Assembly (NCBI GenBank): GCA_016617495.1
Contig: WYCU01000001.1
Span: forward strand, 594,849-658,848
DNA from: Azonexaceae bacterium s22
Lineage (GTDB): Bacteria > Pseudomonadota > Gammaproteobacteria > Burkholderiales > Rhodocyclaceae
Direction: 5' to 3'
DNA length: 64,000 nucleotides
The position numbers and the translations under genes were made by a program. Below are positions 36,552 through 44,081 of this stretch, one piece after another; position 1 is the first letter of the stretch; the number at the start of each line of letters is the position of its first letter. The notes under the pieces were generated by a model. That model did not search any database. It was not told the DNA's origin and saw nothing but the letters and a program-made list of their open reading frames with translations.

Positions 36552-37436
36552 ATGGATAGAGATACCCACACCCTGATGGAGCCTCTGTTCAAATACGCGA
36601 ACAGAACTCCCTTTAACATCGCTCCAGAGCGCGGACAAGCTCTGGCCGACGAGATATTCAAAACCGCGCGTTGGAAACTCACTGCGATGGATGGGAAGGC
36701 GAATTTCCACGCCTATCCACAAGAGGCTAGGGTGAGCGCGACGCATGCGGGCCTCGCCAGTCTCTGGTGCCTGTCTTTCGTCGCCTTCCACCTCACCGAC
36801 ATTGCATCCCGGCGGCAGAGGAGCGCGGACAGGTCGAAGCAGCATATCGACATTGGTGAGTCCTGCGCGTTGTTGCGGCTCGGGGAGTACCTAGCTTATG
36901 CGCGCTCGCTCTTCCGAGGTGACCGCGAGTGGCCTGAGCCACTACAACTCCCCGACGTCAATGCACCGTTCGACTCGGAGGCTGGGCGAGTGAACAACGT
37001 CTTCTTTGGCGCACTTGCATGGGTGCTCTTGCATGAAATTGGGCATGTGCACCTGAAGCATGAGCAGTTCATTCCAGCTGACCAACGGGTTCGGCAGGAG
37101 TTTGTGGCGGATGACTTCGCCACTCGCTGGGTTCTAGACCGTTCAGGCCAGGGATTGCAGAGGGAGTTTCGCGTCCTGATTGTGTGCGTCGCGCTCGCAT
37201 GGCTCTTTCTCAACGAGGAGGCGATCGGAAAGGGGGCGGATCACCCTCCAGCCTTCCTTCGATTTCAGGAAGCTGTAGCCCACTTCGATATGAGGGAGCG
37301 GAGCCCCGCCCTCGAGAACGCCGCCTATCTGTTCAAGGCTATCTTTGACCCGGAGACGGAGCCTCCTGCCTTTGATACCCCGCTGCAGGTGTTCGAGTGG
37401 GTGAAATACCGGTTGGACAAGCTCTTCCCAAGGTGA
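36552..37436 (+). CDS. Lit-like (peptidase U49) zinc metalloprotease
   Basis: A 294-residue protein whose length and single HExxH motif (WVLLHEIGHVHLKHEQF, about residues 157-173) match the U49/Lit group; E. coli Lit is of similar size. Downstream acidic residues in QEFVADDFATRWVLD are candidates for the third ligand. Lit cleaves elongation factor Tu during T4 infection and aborts phage growth; whether this protein shares that target is unknown. It has no signal peptide. Placed after the HD-GHKL gene, it is a plausible effector protease. The alternative is a generic ImmA/M48-like peptidase. Confidence 0.75.
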   Translation: MDRDTHTLMEPLFKYANRTPFNIAPERGQALADEIFKTARWKLTAMDGKANFHAYPQEARVSATHAGLASLWCLSFVAFHLTDIASRRQRSADRSKQHIDIGESCALLRLGEYLAYARSLFRGDREWPEPLQLPDVNAPFDSEAGRVNNVFFGALAWVLLHEIGHVHLKHEQFIPADQRVRQEFVADDFATRWVLDRSGQGLQREFRVLIVCVALAWLFLNEEAIGKGADHPPAFLRFQEAVAHFDMRERSPALENAAYLFKAIFDPETEPPAFDTPLQVFEWVKYRLDKLFPR

Positions 37437-37637
37437 TGCAAAAGTCCAGCCAATTGCCATGCGACAGCTATTGTCAGCATTGCGGCCGCATCAATAGATG
37501 CAGGTTGGCCGGCAGCAAAGCTGAGTTACACGCGTAGGCCGTCGGGCAGGTCTCTGAGCGAAGCTGACATTCAAGTGCCTGGTCTGCGAATGCGACGAGT
37601 GGCAGCAAATGGCCGGGTGCAGCCTGACGGCTGCAGG
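37437..37637. other. Non-coding stretch between convergent genes
   Basis: About 200 bp without a gene. It contains degenerate sequence (ATTGCGGCCGCATCAATAG, GGTTGGCCGGCAGC) of the kind found elsewhere in island spacers. Confidence 0.4.
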
Positions 37638-37886
37638 TCACAACGACGATATTCCGTGGGCAGGCACCCAAGATTGGGGGCGCAACTCAATTGAGATTTC
37701 GCAAATGCCATAAAGCCTGAGTTTCTTCTCCGTCAGTAATCGGCGCGGGCACAGTCCATTCATCCAGTTGTTAGCCGCGGTCGCTTTGGAAGGTGCTCTC
37801 TCATCAGGCAAAACATCGAACGGATCGAAATTTTGCCCTTCACAGTCTCGATATTGTCCGAATTTCGTACCCAGTTCCGTTTCCAT
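37638..37886 (-). CDS. Hypothetical protein, N-terminal relative of the 32126 gene
   Basis: An 82-residue protein from ATG 37886. Its start (METELGTKFGQYRDCEGQNF followed by DPFDV) parallels MENVLAEKFRAFLEGGDHGF-DP of the much larger 32126 protein, and the upstream DNA is conserved between both. After about 25 residues the two diverge and this one stops early, so it may be a truncated paralogue or a small regulatory version. The end (LRLYGICEISIELRPQSW) is not recognised. It is divergent from the small helix-turn-helix gene. Confidence 0.55.
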   Translation of the reverse strand: METELGTKFGQYRDCEGQNFDPFDVLPDERAPSKATAANNWMNGLCPRRLLTEKKLRLYGICEISIELRPQSWVPAHGISSL

Positions 37887-37940
37887 CGCCAAGGCATAAC
37901 AATTAAGAACAGTTTTGAACCTGCCACGCAAAAAGAATGC
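37887..37940 (-). promoter_or_regulatory. Conserved leader, copy 2, in a divergent promoter
   Basis: On the minus strand it reads GCATTCTTTTTGCG.., then GTTCAAAACTGTTCTTAATT, matching the leader at 32066-32125. It overlaps the start codon of the divergent HTH gene, so that protein may autoregulate here. Confidence 0.6.
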
Positions 37941-38173
37941 GGAAATTTCCTACGCGCCATTGTCTGCCTTTGACGGACGAACTGCGATCTCCTGCGCAAG
38001 TGAAAGCTTGGTTCCGCGAAAGTGGGACCACGGTTGCGGGCTGGGCGAACAGAAACGGCTTTAGTCCGCCACTGGTCTACGCCGTAATGCAGGGAAAACG
38101 GAAGTGTTTGCGCGGGGAGTCACATTACATTGCTGTCGCACTCGGGATGAAGCACGGAATCCCGCAGTCTTGA
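37937..38173 (+). CDS. Small helix-turn-helix DNA-binding protein
   Basis: A 78-residue protein with the arrangement of BcepMu gp16-like regulators: LRSPAQVKAWFRESGTTVAGWANRNGFSPPLVYAVMQGKRKCLRGESHYIAVALGM. The segment VAGWANRNGFSPPLVYAVMQGK forms the predicted helix-turn-helix. Such proteins regulate phage-like transposons of the Mu type. It lies 270 bp before tnsA and diverges from the 37886 gene, so control of transposition or of the neighbouring cargo is plausible. Confidence 0.78.
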   Translation: MRKFPTRHCLPLTDELRSPAQVKAWFRESGTTVAGWANRNGFSPPLVYAVMQGKRKCLRGESHYIAVALGMKHGIPQS

Positions 38174-38444
38174 AAAATCTTTCGCCATCAGGAAATCGAA
38201 TGCTCATCGACGACGGATAGCAAAAAACAAAAAGGCGCACAGACCTGGCAGTCGCGCACCTTTTTTCCGAGAGGGAATCTCAGACTCAATTCACGCTTGA
38301 AGTCTACGTGCCGTTTCTCGGCACGTCAATTCCCTTTTTGTCCGAATTTGTTCAACGAATGTCGCTCCGGCATTCGGTGGCTCCCTGTTCCCTCGAGAGG
38401 GATCAAGTCATCGATGCCTGAAAAAGCGACTCTAAAGGGAATCT
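38174..38444. promoter_or_regulatory. Region upstream of the transposition operon
   Basis: It holds a terminator-like pairing (AAAAAGG..GCGC with GCGCACCTTTTTT, about 38231-38266), a perfect hairpin ACGTGCCG/CGGCACGT (38306-38326) followed by a T5 run, and an inverted repeat TCCCTC-GA-GAGGGA (38389-38402). GAGGGAATCT or close variants occur near 38271 and 38435. Together these look like termination of the HTH gene plus operator sites for tnsA. Confidence 0.6.
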
Positions 38445-39134
38445 GTGGAAATCATGCAACCTTCAAGTAGAAAAGTTGTAACGCGCTCGCCGTCGCGGAC
38501 GGTACGAATCATCAATTTAAATGGAATACTGGATAACCCAGTCGAGGCTGAATCGAGCCTTGAGGCCGATTATGTTCTTCGGTCTGCGTTCGGGCCTGGG
38601 AAAAAAAAGATCACTCACCAGCCCTTCAAGCTGCCTGTCTCACCCAAAGGCTACACACCCGATTTTTTGGAAGAAACCGAGGGTGTTGAAACAAAATCCG
38701 TAGTTGAAGTGAAGCTGCAAAGGAAGGTTACGAAATACGCGGATCTTTTTGATCGTGCGGCCGAATATCTTCTTCCCCGAAATTATCGGCTGTTCGTGCT
38801 TACTGAGAAGCACCTTCGCAAAGATGGTATCGAAGAGCGCGTGCGCGTGCTTAGGCGCTATGCAAAGGCTGTATTTCCGGCTGACTCGAGGCAGCGAGTT
38901 CTGGATACGCTGTCCGCATACCCGCATGGACTCGCGATTGGCAGCTTGATGCGCAAAGCGAAAGTAAGCCGTGAACTTATCATCCATTTAATTGCCCGGA
39001 AGCAACTCTCTTCAGGATCTGGCTTACAGCTATCGGATTCGGCTGTCGTGATTCTGCCAGAACTGACAAGGATGGACCCTGTAGTGACGCTTGAGGCCTG
39101 GTTCGGCGTTACCCCTTGGGGTGAGGTCGCTTAG
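38445..39134 (+). CDS. tnsA: TnsA-like endonuclease
   Basis: A 229-residue protein with a restriction-endonuclease-like core in the TnsA order: Glu in EAESSLEADYVLR, Asp in GYTPDFLEE and the E-x-K pair in SVVEVKLQRK. In Tn7 this subunit cuts the 5' strands and makes transposition cut-and-paste. A C-terminal helical region (LAIGSLMRKAKVSRELIIHLI) may bind TnsC. The start is GTG 38445 or ATG 38454; AAGGGA lies just before both. It heads a compact operon with tnsB, tnsC and two tniQ genes. Confidence 0.88.
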   Translation: MEIMQPSSRKVVTRSPSRTVRIINLNGILDNPVEAESSLEADYVLRSAFGPGKKKITHQPFKLPVSPKGYTPDFLEETEGVETKSVVEVKLQRKVTKYADLFDRAAEYLLPRNYRLFVLTEKHLRKDGIEERVRVLRRYAKAVFPADSRQRVLDTLSAYPHGLAIGSLMRKAKVSRELIIHLIARKQLSSGSGLQLSDSAVVILPELTRMDPVVTLEAWFGVTPWGEVA

Positions 39135-39165
39135 AAACCCTGTCCGCTTCAAAGGGGAAACTCCA

Positions 39166-41124
39166 ATGCAAATATCGTTGATTTCTGGTCTGGTCCTTCG
39201 CGATGGCGAACGCACGATTGAATTAGTGCGACAACTTAGTGATGACGACTACCAATTCGAAGACTGTTTGACCCGACGCCCATTTGTGGTCAAGCGATTG
39301 ACCATTCTTCGACGACTGTGGAATCAGCGCTACAAGTTGGTCGTGCCCGAAGGGTCGAAAGACACAGATTCTGCCAAAGCTAGCCCTACCGAAGTTCGAA
39401 TTGACCTCAACTCCTTAAAGAGCAAGCAGCGGAAAGAAATCGAGCGTCGGCTAGCGTATGTGACCGCCCTTCAGAGAGCGCACGTCTCGCGCGGGCAGCG
39501 CGATCGCGTTGAAAAGATCATTCCGAAAGTTGCCAGACGACTCAAGGATGTGAAGCCACCATCAGCCAGCACGGTAATGGACTGGGCGCGCCGCTTTCAA
39601 ACTTCAGATCTAAATCCGCTCGCGCTTCGTAACGGCAATGCGCATCGCGTACGGCGCAGGCGAATTTCTGTGATTTTGGATCAACTCGTTGGCGAAAAAA
39701 TTCGCAAGGTTTATCTCACAAGGGACCGTCATACGCTGGAGCACACGCTCAATCAGATTCTCATTGCCGCGAAAAAGCTCGTTGAGCAGAAGAAGCTCAA
39801 GGCTGAAGAAGCCTCGTACAGTCTGGCAAGCCTCTCGCGGCGAGTCAGGGAAATTGATCTTTATCGGCGTATTGCCGCACGTGAAGGAATCGCGCGCGCA
39901 CGCATGGTTTGTCGAAGCGTGATGGATGGTGCGGGCGCACTTTTCCCGCTGCATCGCGTAGAGATCGATCACACACCGCTGAACTGGGTCGTGATTTGCG
40001 ATCGCACAGGACTCCCTTTGGGGCGGCCGCTATTGACGGTCGTAATTGACTCCTACAGCAATTACGTTCTTGGAATTTATCTGAGCTTTTACGGGCCGGG
40101 TCTCTCGTCCGTCAGCGGCGTTCTCCGCAACGCAATCATTCCTAAAGATGACTTTGCGGCCGGAGTCAAATTGTCCAATCGCTGGCTCGCTTTTGGGGTA
40201 CCAGACGAAATATTCGTCGACAACGGCCTTGAGTTCCACGCGCGAATCTTCAAGAGCATGGCGTGGCATCTCGGCTCCGATCTAACGTACTGCCGCGTGA
40301 GGACGCCATGGCTAAAGCCCCATGTCGAGCGTTTCTTCGCGACACTCGACTATCTGTCGTTGGTTCGTGGCCGCGTGCACAAGCGGGTTGCCAATGTAAT
40401 GAACCTCGATCCCAGGAAGGATGCGGCGATCAAGTTCTCCGATCTGGTGAAGGGGTTAATCATGTTTGTCACCGATGTCTATCCCTTCGAGATCAATGAA
40501 AGGAAATTGGCTCGTCCCTATGACTTGTATCAGGAAGGGGTGGTTAGATGTCCCCCCGCCGCTTTTCCGCTCGACATGGACGGGCTGAGATTGACCACTG
40601 CGCTTGCGAAAGAACTGACGGTTGGACCCGGTGGGGTTGAATTGCTGGGACTGCCCTATGGCAGAGAAGAACTGCTTCCGTTGCATCAGCGTTATGGAGC
40701 CAAGTTTAAGACGCTTGTGAAATTCGATCCTGACGATTTGGAGTACATCTGGGTTCAAGACCCCAAGGAGAAATGCTGGATCGATAGCCCCTGCCGGTGG
40801 ACGAACTATGCCGCAGGCAAAAGTTGGAACCAGCACCAACTCACCCGCAAGTTCGCGCGCAATGAGTTGAAGCTGGCAGGAGCGTACGAAGATCTTATGG
40901 CAGCACAGCAGCGTCTTCACGAGCACTGGATGGATGCGACTTCCCATAAGACGAGTGCGGATAGCAAGTTGGCTGCGAGATTCTCTGGCGTGACATCGGC
41001 TCGGGTCATGGCGACCGAACTAAACCCATCTTGTCAGAGAGCGCCTGAAAAAACAGTGGCTGACGAAGAGGTTGTTCGGGAGAAAAGGGAAACCCCGGAC
41101 TTTGAAACCTTTGTAATGACCTGA
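39166..41124 (+). CDS. tnsB: TnsB/TniA-like DDE transposase
   Basis: A 652-residue Mu/Tn7-type integrase. The DDE triad is visible as EIDHTPLNWVV (first Asp), EIFVDNGLEFHA (second Asp) and WLKPHVERFF (Glu). N-terminal helix-turn-helix-like segments (FVVKRLTILRRLWNQRYKL and SASTVMDWARRFQ) should bind the roughly 20-bp end repeats. The C-terminal Mu-type beta-barrel follows the rve domain. I start at ATG 39166, preceded by AGGGGA; the frame upstream overlaps tnsA. It performs 3'-end cleavage and strand transfer. Confidence 0.94.
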   Translation: MQISLISGLVLRDGERTIELVRQLSDDDYQFEDCLTRRPFVVKRLTILRRLWNQRYKLVVPEGSKDTDSAKASPTEVRIDLNSLKSKQRKEIERRLAYVTALQRAHVSRGQRDRVEKIIPKVARRLKDVKPPSASTVMDWARRFQTSDLNPLALRNGNAHRVRRRRISVILDQLVGEKIRKVYLTRDRHTLEHTLNQILIAAKKLVEQKKLKAEEASYSLASLSRRVREIDLYRRIAAREGIARARMVCRSVMDGAGALFPLHRVEIDHTPLNWVVICDRTGLPLGRPLLTVVIDSYSNYVLGIYLSFYGPGLSSVSGVLRNAIIPKDDFAAGVKLSNRWLAFGVPDEIFVDNGLEFHARIFKSMAWHLGSDLTYCRVRTPWLKPHVERFFATLDYLSLVRGRVHKRVANVMNLDPRKDAAIKFSDLVKGLIMFVTDVYPFEINERKLARPYDLYQEGVVRCPPAAFPLDMDGLRLTTALAKELTVGPGGVELLGLPYGREELLPLHQRYGAKFKTLVKFDPDDLEYIWVQDPKEKCWIDSPCRWTNYAAGKSWNQHQLTRKFARNELKLAGAYEDLMAAQQRLHEHWMDATSHKTSADSKLAARFSGVTSARVMATELNPSCQRAPEKTVADEEVVREKRETPDFETFVMT

Positions 41125-41141
41125 AAGGGGTAAAACCACAT

Positions 41142-42089
41142 ATGTACAAGTTTATTGATATTGAGGATCCGGTCGAAGCAGAAGAAAAGGAGCTTCTTGC
41201 GAGACGCCTTCGTGAATACAGCGCAACAGCATTGGCCGCAGGGGCAAGTGTGGAGCAGGTATATGTGAAGTTCACGGAGTTCAAAGAATCGCTGGATGCT
41301 TGCGACCGAATTTTCCAACTGGCGACAACTTTTGAGACGCCCCACGGCATGATACTCACAGGCCCCCCGGGGTCCTCAAAAACCACCCTGGCAGACTATT
41401 TCATCAAGTCTCTGCCGCCGAGCGATCTATTTGAGCCTGGCTATGGCGCGATTATGTTTCGGCTACGGACAGCGCCGTCCCAGGGGCATATTGTTTCCGG
41501 ACTCTTGCGGGCGCTTAAGTATCCGCTGACCAATGTTCGTCGGAACCGGGTCTTTGCGATGCGCGAAGTTGCCTTCGAGGCGCTGCGGCAACGAGGCACC
41601 CGTTTGGTCTTCGTCGATCAAGCGCATTGCCTTTCGACCCAATCCAGACCTCGCCATGGTGATGTACTCGAAAGCGGCGCCTCGGACACGTTGCGCGAAA
41701 TGATGGAGGAAACCAAAGTTGGCCTCGTCCTCTTGGCGGATGCCTCATTTCGAGGATTGAATCATGTTGATAAGGCGCTTGATGACCGGATCACCGTCAA
41801 GATGGCCATGACTCATTTCAAAAAGGGCGAGATATGGGATGCCTTCCTGCTCGGATTCAAAAAGATGGTCAAAGCCGTTGATCTTGGTTACATCACCACG
41901 CCACGCGGCTCAGCACTGACTCTCGCCGCAACGGATGGCAACCGGCGGACATTCCGCAGGCTGCTTGTAGAAGCGGTGATGATTGCAGTTGATGGTACAG
42001 AAACGTTGGTCAGCGAAGAACACTTCAAGCGCGCCTTCGCCACAATTACCGGAAAAGCTTCGACTCGGAGCAATCCCTATGCTGCTTGA
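41142..42089 (+). CDS. tnsC: TnsC/TniB-like AAA+ ATPase
   Basis: A 315-residue AAA+ protein: Walker A is GPPGSSKTTLADYF, Walker B is RLVFVDQAHCLS, and sensor-type residues lie in LVLLADAS. TnsC bridges target selectors and the transposase and controls target immunity. The protein is short relative to Tn7 TnsC (about 550 residues) and closer in size to TniB or the type V CAST TnsC. GAAAGGGG lies before the ATG. It overlaps the first tniQ by 11 bp. Confidence 0.9.
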   Translation: MYKFIDIEDPVEAEEKELLARRLREYSATALAAGASVEQVYVKFTEFKESLDACDRIFQLATTFETPHGMILTGPPGSSKTTLADYFIKSLPPSDLFEPGYGAIMFRLRTAPSQGHIVSGLLRALKYPLTNVRRNRVFAMREVAFEALRQRGTRLVFVDQAHCLSTQSRPRHGDVLESGASDTLREMMEETKVGLVLLADASFRGLNHVDKALDDRITVKMAMTHFKKGEIWDAFLLGFKKMVKAVDLGYITTPRGSALTLAATDGNRRTFRRLLVEAVMIAVDGTETLVSEEHFKRAFATITGKASTRSNPYAA

Positions 42090-43047
42090 GTTGTTGCATC
42101 CATTGCCGGTACGAATTGCTGCTACCGATGATGAGGCAGGTCTAAGTTTCCTTTTCAGAACCCTGTGCGCAAACGGCCTGTCATTGAGAGACGGGCTTCA
42201 TTGGCTTGAACTCAAGTCGTGGAATTGCCTGAGAACGCACGATGCACAAACCCTTGCCTGGATAACGAGTGCTGAACCAGTCTGGCTTTCGCAACGGATT
42301 GTGACCGTTCAAAGACGAAAAAGTCCGCGGGCCCTCGGATTTATGGGGCATGTGTTCGGATCCGGGGCTGCAGATTTTTCACGCAGCGCCAAGCTTTGTT
42401 GGCAGTGCATCAAGCGAAAAAAATACCATCGTGTCTCTTGGCAGTTGAGGTGCATCAGTTGCTGTACGGAACATGGTGCGATTTTGTCGGATCGGTGTCC
42501 TCACTGTGACCAACTGATCCGTTGGAATAGACCTGCAGTCGACATTTGTAGTTGTGGCGGGTTCTTAACAATTGCGTCTGCAATCGAGCCACTGTCTGAG
42601 CACGTTACCAACTGGGTCAATTGGATTGAGAACAGGCTACTTTTTCCATCGGGATTCATGCCTGCTGCGCATAACGGGCTACCGGCATTCTTCGATTCCT
42701 TGAGCATTGATGGGGCATTTCGTGTAGTGGTGGCTGTCGGACTGCACGCCGAAGCTGACTGCGCTATGGCAAAAAGCTCTGCGCTGGCTGCCACCAGCCG
42801 GGGGATGACACATATTGTTCGCCGCGGAATTGAGCGCCTCCACTGTTTGGGCAACAACCTTGCAGACATCTACTCGTTGAGAACGCTCGTTCACCTCCCA
42901 ATTCTGGAGCGGATGAGAGTCAGTGGCGTATCCGTTGCCGATCAAAATTGCGCGTCTGTGCTCATTGACTATCTCCGGGGTCCCTCCCGGCCGGCGCTCG
43001 ACCCGCGTGGCCTGTATGTACGAGGCCAACTTTCGTTATTTCCCTGA
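42079..43047 (+). CDS. tniQ: TniQ-family target-selection protein 1
   Basis: A 322-residue TniQ protein. The zinc-binding pattern is CWQCIKRKKYH..RCISCC.EHG....DRCPHC, followed by CSCGG. TniQ/TnsD proteins choose target sites and recruit TnsC. The N-terminal PLPVRIAATDDEAGLSFLFR is a family start. ATG 42079 overlaps the tnsC stop by 11 bp. It has an extended C-terminal region of about 150 residues, longer than minimal TniQ, so it may bind DNA itself. Confidence 0.87.
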   Translation: MLLELLHPLPVRIAATDDEAGLSFLFRTLCANGLSLRDGLHWLELKSWNCLRTHDAQTLAWITSAEPVWLSQRIVTVQRRKSPRALGFMGHVFGSGAADFSRSAKLCWQCIKRKKYHRVSWQLRCISCCTEHGAILSDRCPHCDQLIRWNRPAVDICSCGGFLTIASAIEPLSEHVTNWVNWIENRLLFPSGFMPAAHNGLPAFFDSLSIDGAFRVVVAVGLHAEADCAMAKSSALAATSRGMTHIVRRGIERLHCLGNNLADIYSLRTLVHLPILERMRVSGVSVADQNCASVLIDYLRGPSRPALDPRGLYVRGQLSLFP

Positions 43048-43048
43048 C

Positions 43049-43885
43049 ATGCGTAAGCAGACTCAACCCAAGGTTCGGTTGTTCAACATCCCGAAGCCAG
43101 GCCTCTTCGAGGCGGGTAGCAGTTGGATTAGCCGTCTGGCGCTATCCCAGGGTGCAGATCTCCGCGAAATACTGAAGCTATTGAAATTGACCGGGCGCCA
43201 CGATTTGGATCGAAGAATGTGCGGGCCGCGATTGACAGCAATTCGGCGCATCTGCGGCCTTGATAGTTCGGCGCTCGCCATCCATGAGCGGGTCATGACC
43301 TCCTTGCAACGCATTCATCGAGTCGGCGCAAACTACTTGGCAGAAACAGCCTCGCGTCAACCAAGATTTCGATTTTGTCCTCAATGCCTATCTGAAATGC
43401 GTCCGCCCCACTTTCCCATCCATTGGCGTTTCATCGCATGGCGATGGTGCCCTATGCACGATTGCCTATTGGAAGATGCTTGTCCAAATTGTCACCATCC
43501 GATCTCATTTCCGGTGGACATCGCGGCGTCGAAGGCCGGTCGCATGGGTTATGCCATGCTGAATCGGTGTTTATCTTGCGGTATGCGACTCGATCGGATT
43601 GAACCTTGTTATCTTCAAATCAATGGGTTCCGGCGCGTTTCGAGTCTTGAGCAAATGGTACTAAATAATGGCCGAGCTCTCCTGGCCACACTCTATTTTC
43701 GCCGATTTTCCATCGACGGCCGGATAGGTCACGCGCAAATCGCGAGACTTGAAGAACTTGAGCGACACGGTGGCCTACCACCTCAATTTGACTGGCTAGC
43801 TCCCGAGAAAGTCCGGCTCCGAAAATTGGCTGGAAAACAGTCTGGTTTGAGCCATTGGAATGTCTTCATGAGTGCAGATAAATAG
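43049..43885 (+). CDS. tniQ: TniQ-family target-selection protein 2
   Basis: A 278-residue TniQ protein distinct from the first. Its N-terminus has the classical signature FEAGSSWISRLALSQG, and zinc motifs follow in FRFCPQCLSEM...HWRFIAWRWCPMHDCLLEDACPNC. ATG 43049 comes 1 bp after the preceding stop. Two TniQ paralogues in one operon suggest two targeting modes or a heteromeric selector. The longer frame from 42923 overlaps the first tniQ and is rejected. A 20-bp palindrome follows. Confidence 0.9.
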   Translation: MRKQTQPKVRLFNIPKPGLFEAGSSWISRLALSQGADLREILKLLKLTGRHDLDRRMCGPRLTAIRRICGLDSSALAIHERVMTSLQRIHRVGANYLAETASRQPRFRFCPQCLSEMRPPHFPIHWRFIAWRWCPMHDCLLEDACPNCHHPISFPVDIAASKAGRMGYAMLNRCLSCGMRLDRIEPCYLQINGFRRVSSLEQMVLNNGRALLATLYFRRFSIDGRIGHAQIARLEELERHGGLPPQFDWLAPEKVRLRKLAGKQSGLSHWNVFMSADK

Positions 43886-43907
43886 CCTGCTAACCAACTC
43901 CGGACTA

Positions 43908-43927
43908 CCTTCTTTAGCTAAAGAAGG
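43908..43927. repeat. Perfect 20-bp palindrome after the tns operon
   Basis: CCTTCTTTAGCTAAAGAAGG, 22 bp after the second tniQ. It could be a terminator stem without a T-run or a protein-binding site. Confidence 0.7.
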
Positions 43928-43946
43928 CACACCTTAACCCCAATGA

Positions 43947-44081
43947 GTGAGAGTCACCTTGAATGATGCCGAAATAATCAGAAGCACCGCACTTTGGCAT
44001 AGCGGCATCTATTATGCGGACTTGCATCGCTTACGTGCCTGCTTGGCTGCGACGCGTGTGGCTCGTGCCTTTGCTGACTAG
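43947..44081 (+). CDS. Possible small protein (44 aa)
   Basis: A GTG-started frame (TTG at 43959 is an alternative) encoding NDAEIIRSTALWHSGIYYAD and then LHRLRACLAATRVARAFAD. The residues look like a real helical protein. Its stop overlaps the convergent NERD-helicase stop by 4 bp. There is no strong ribosome site and no recognised family. Confidence 0.35.
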   Translation: MRVTLNDAEIIRSTALWHSGIYYADLHRLRACLAATRVARAFAD

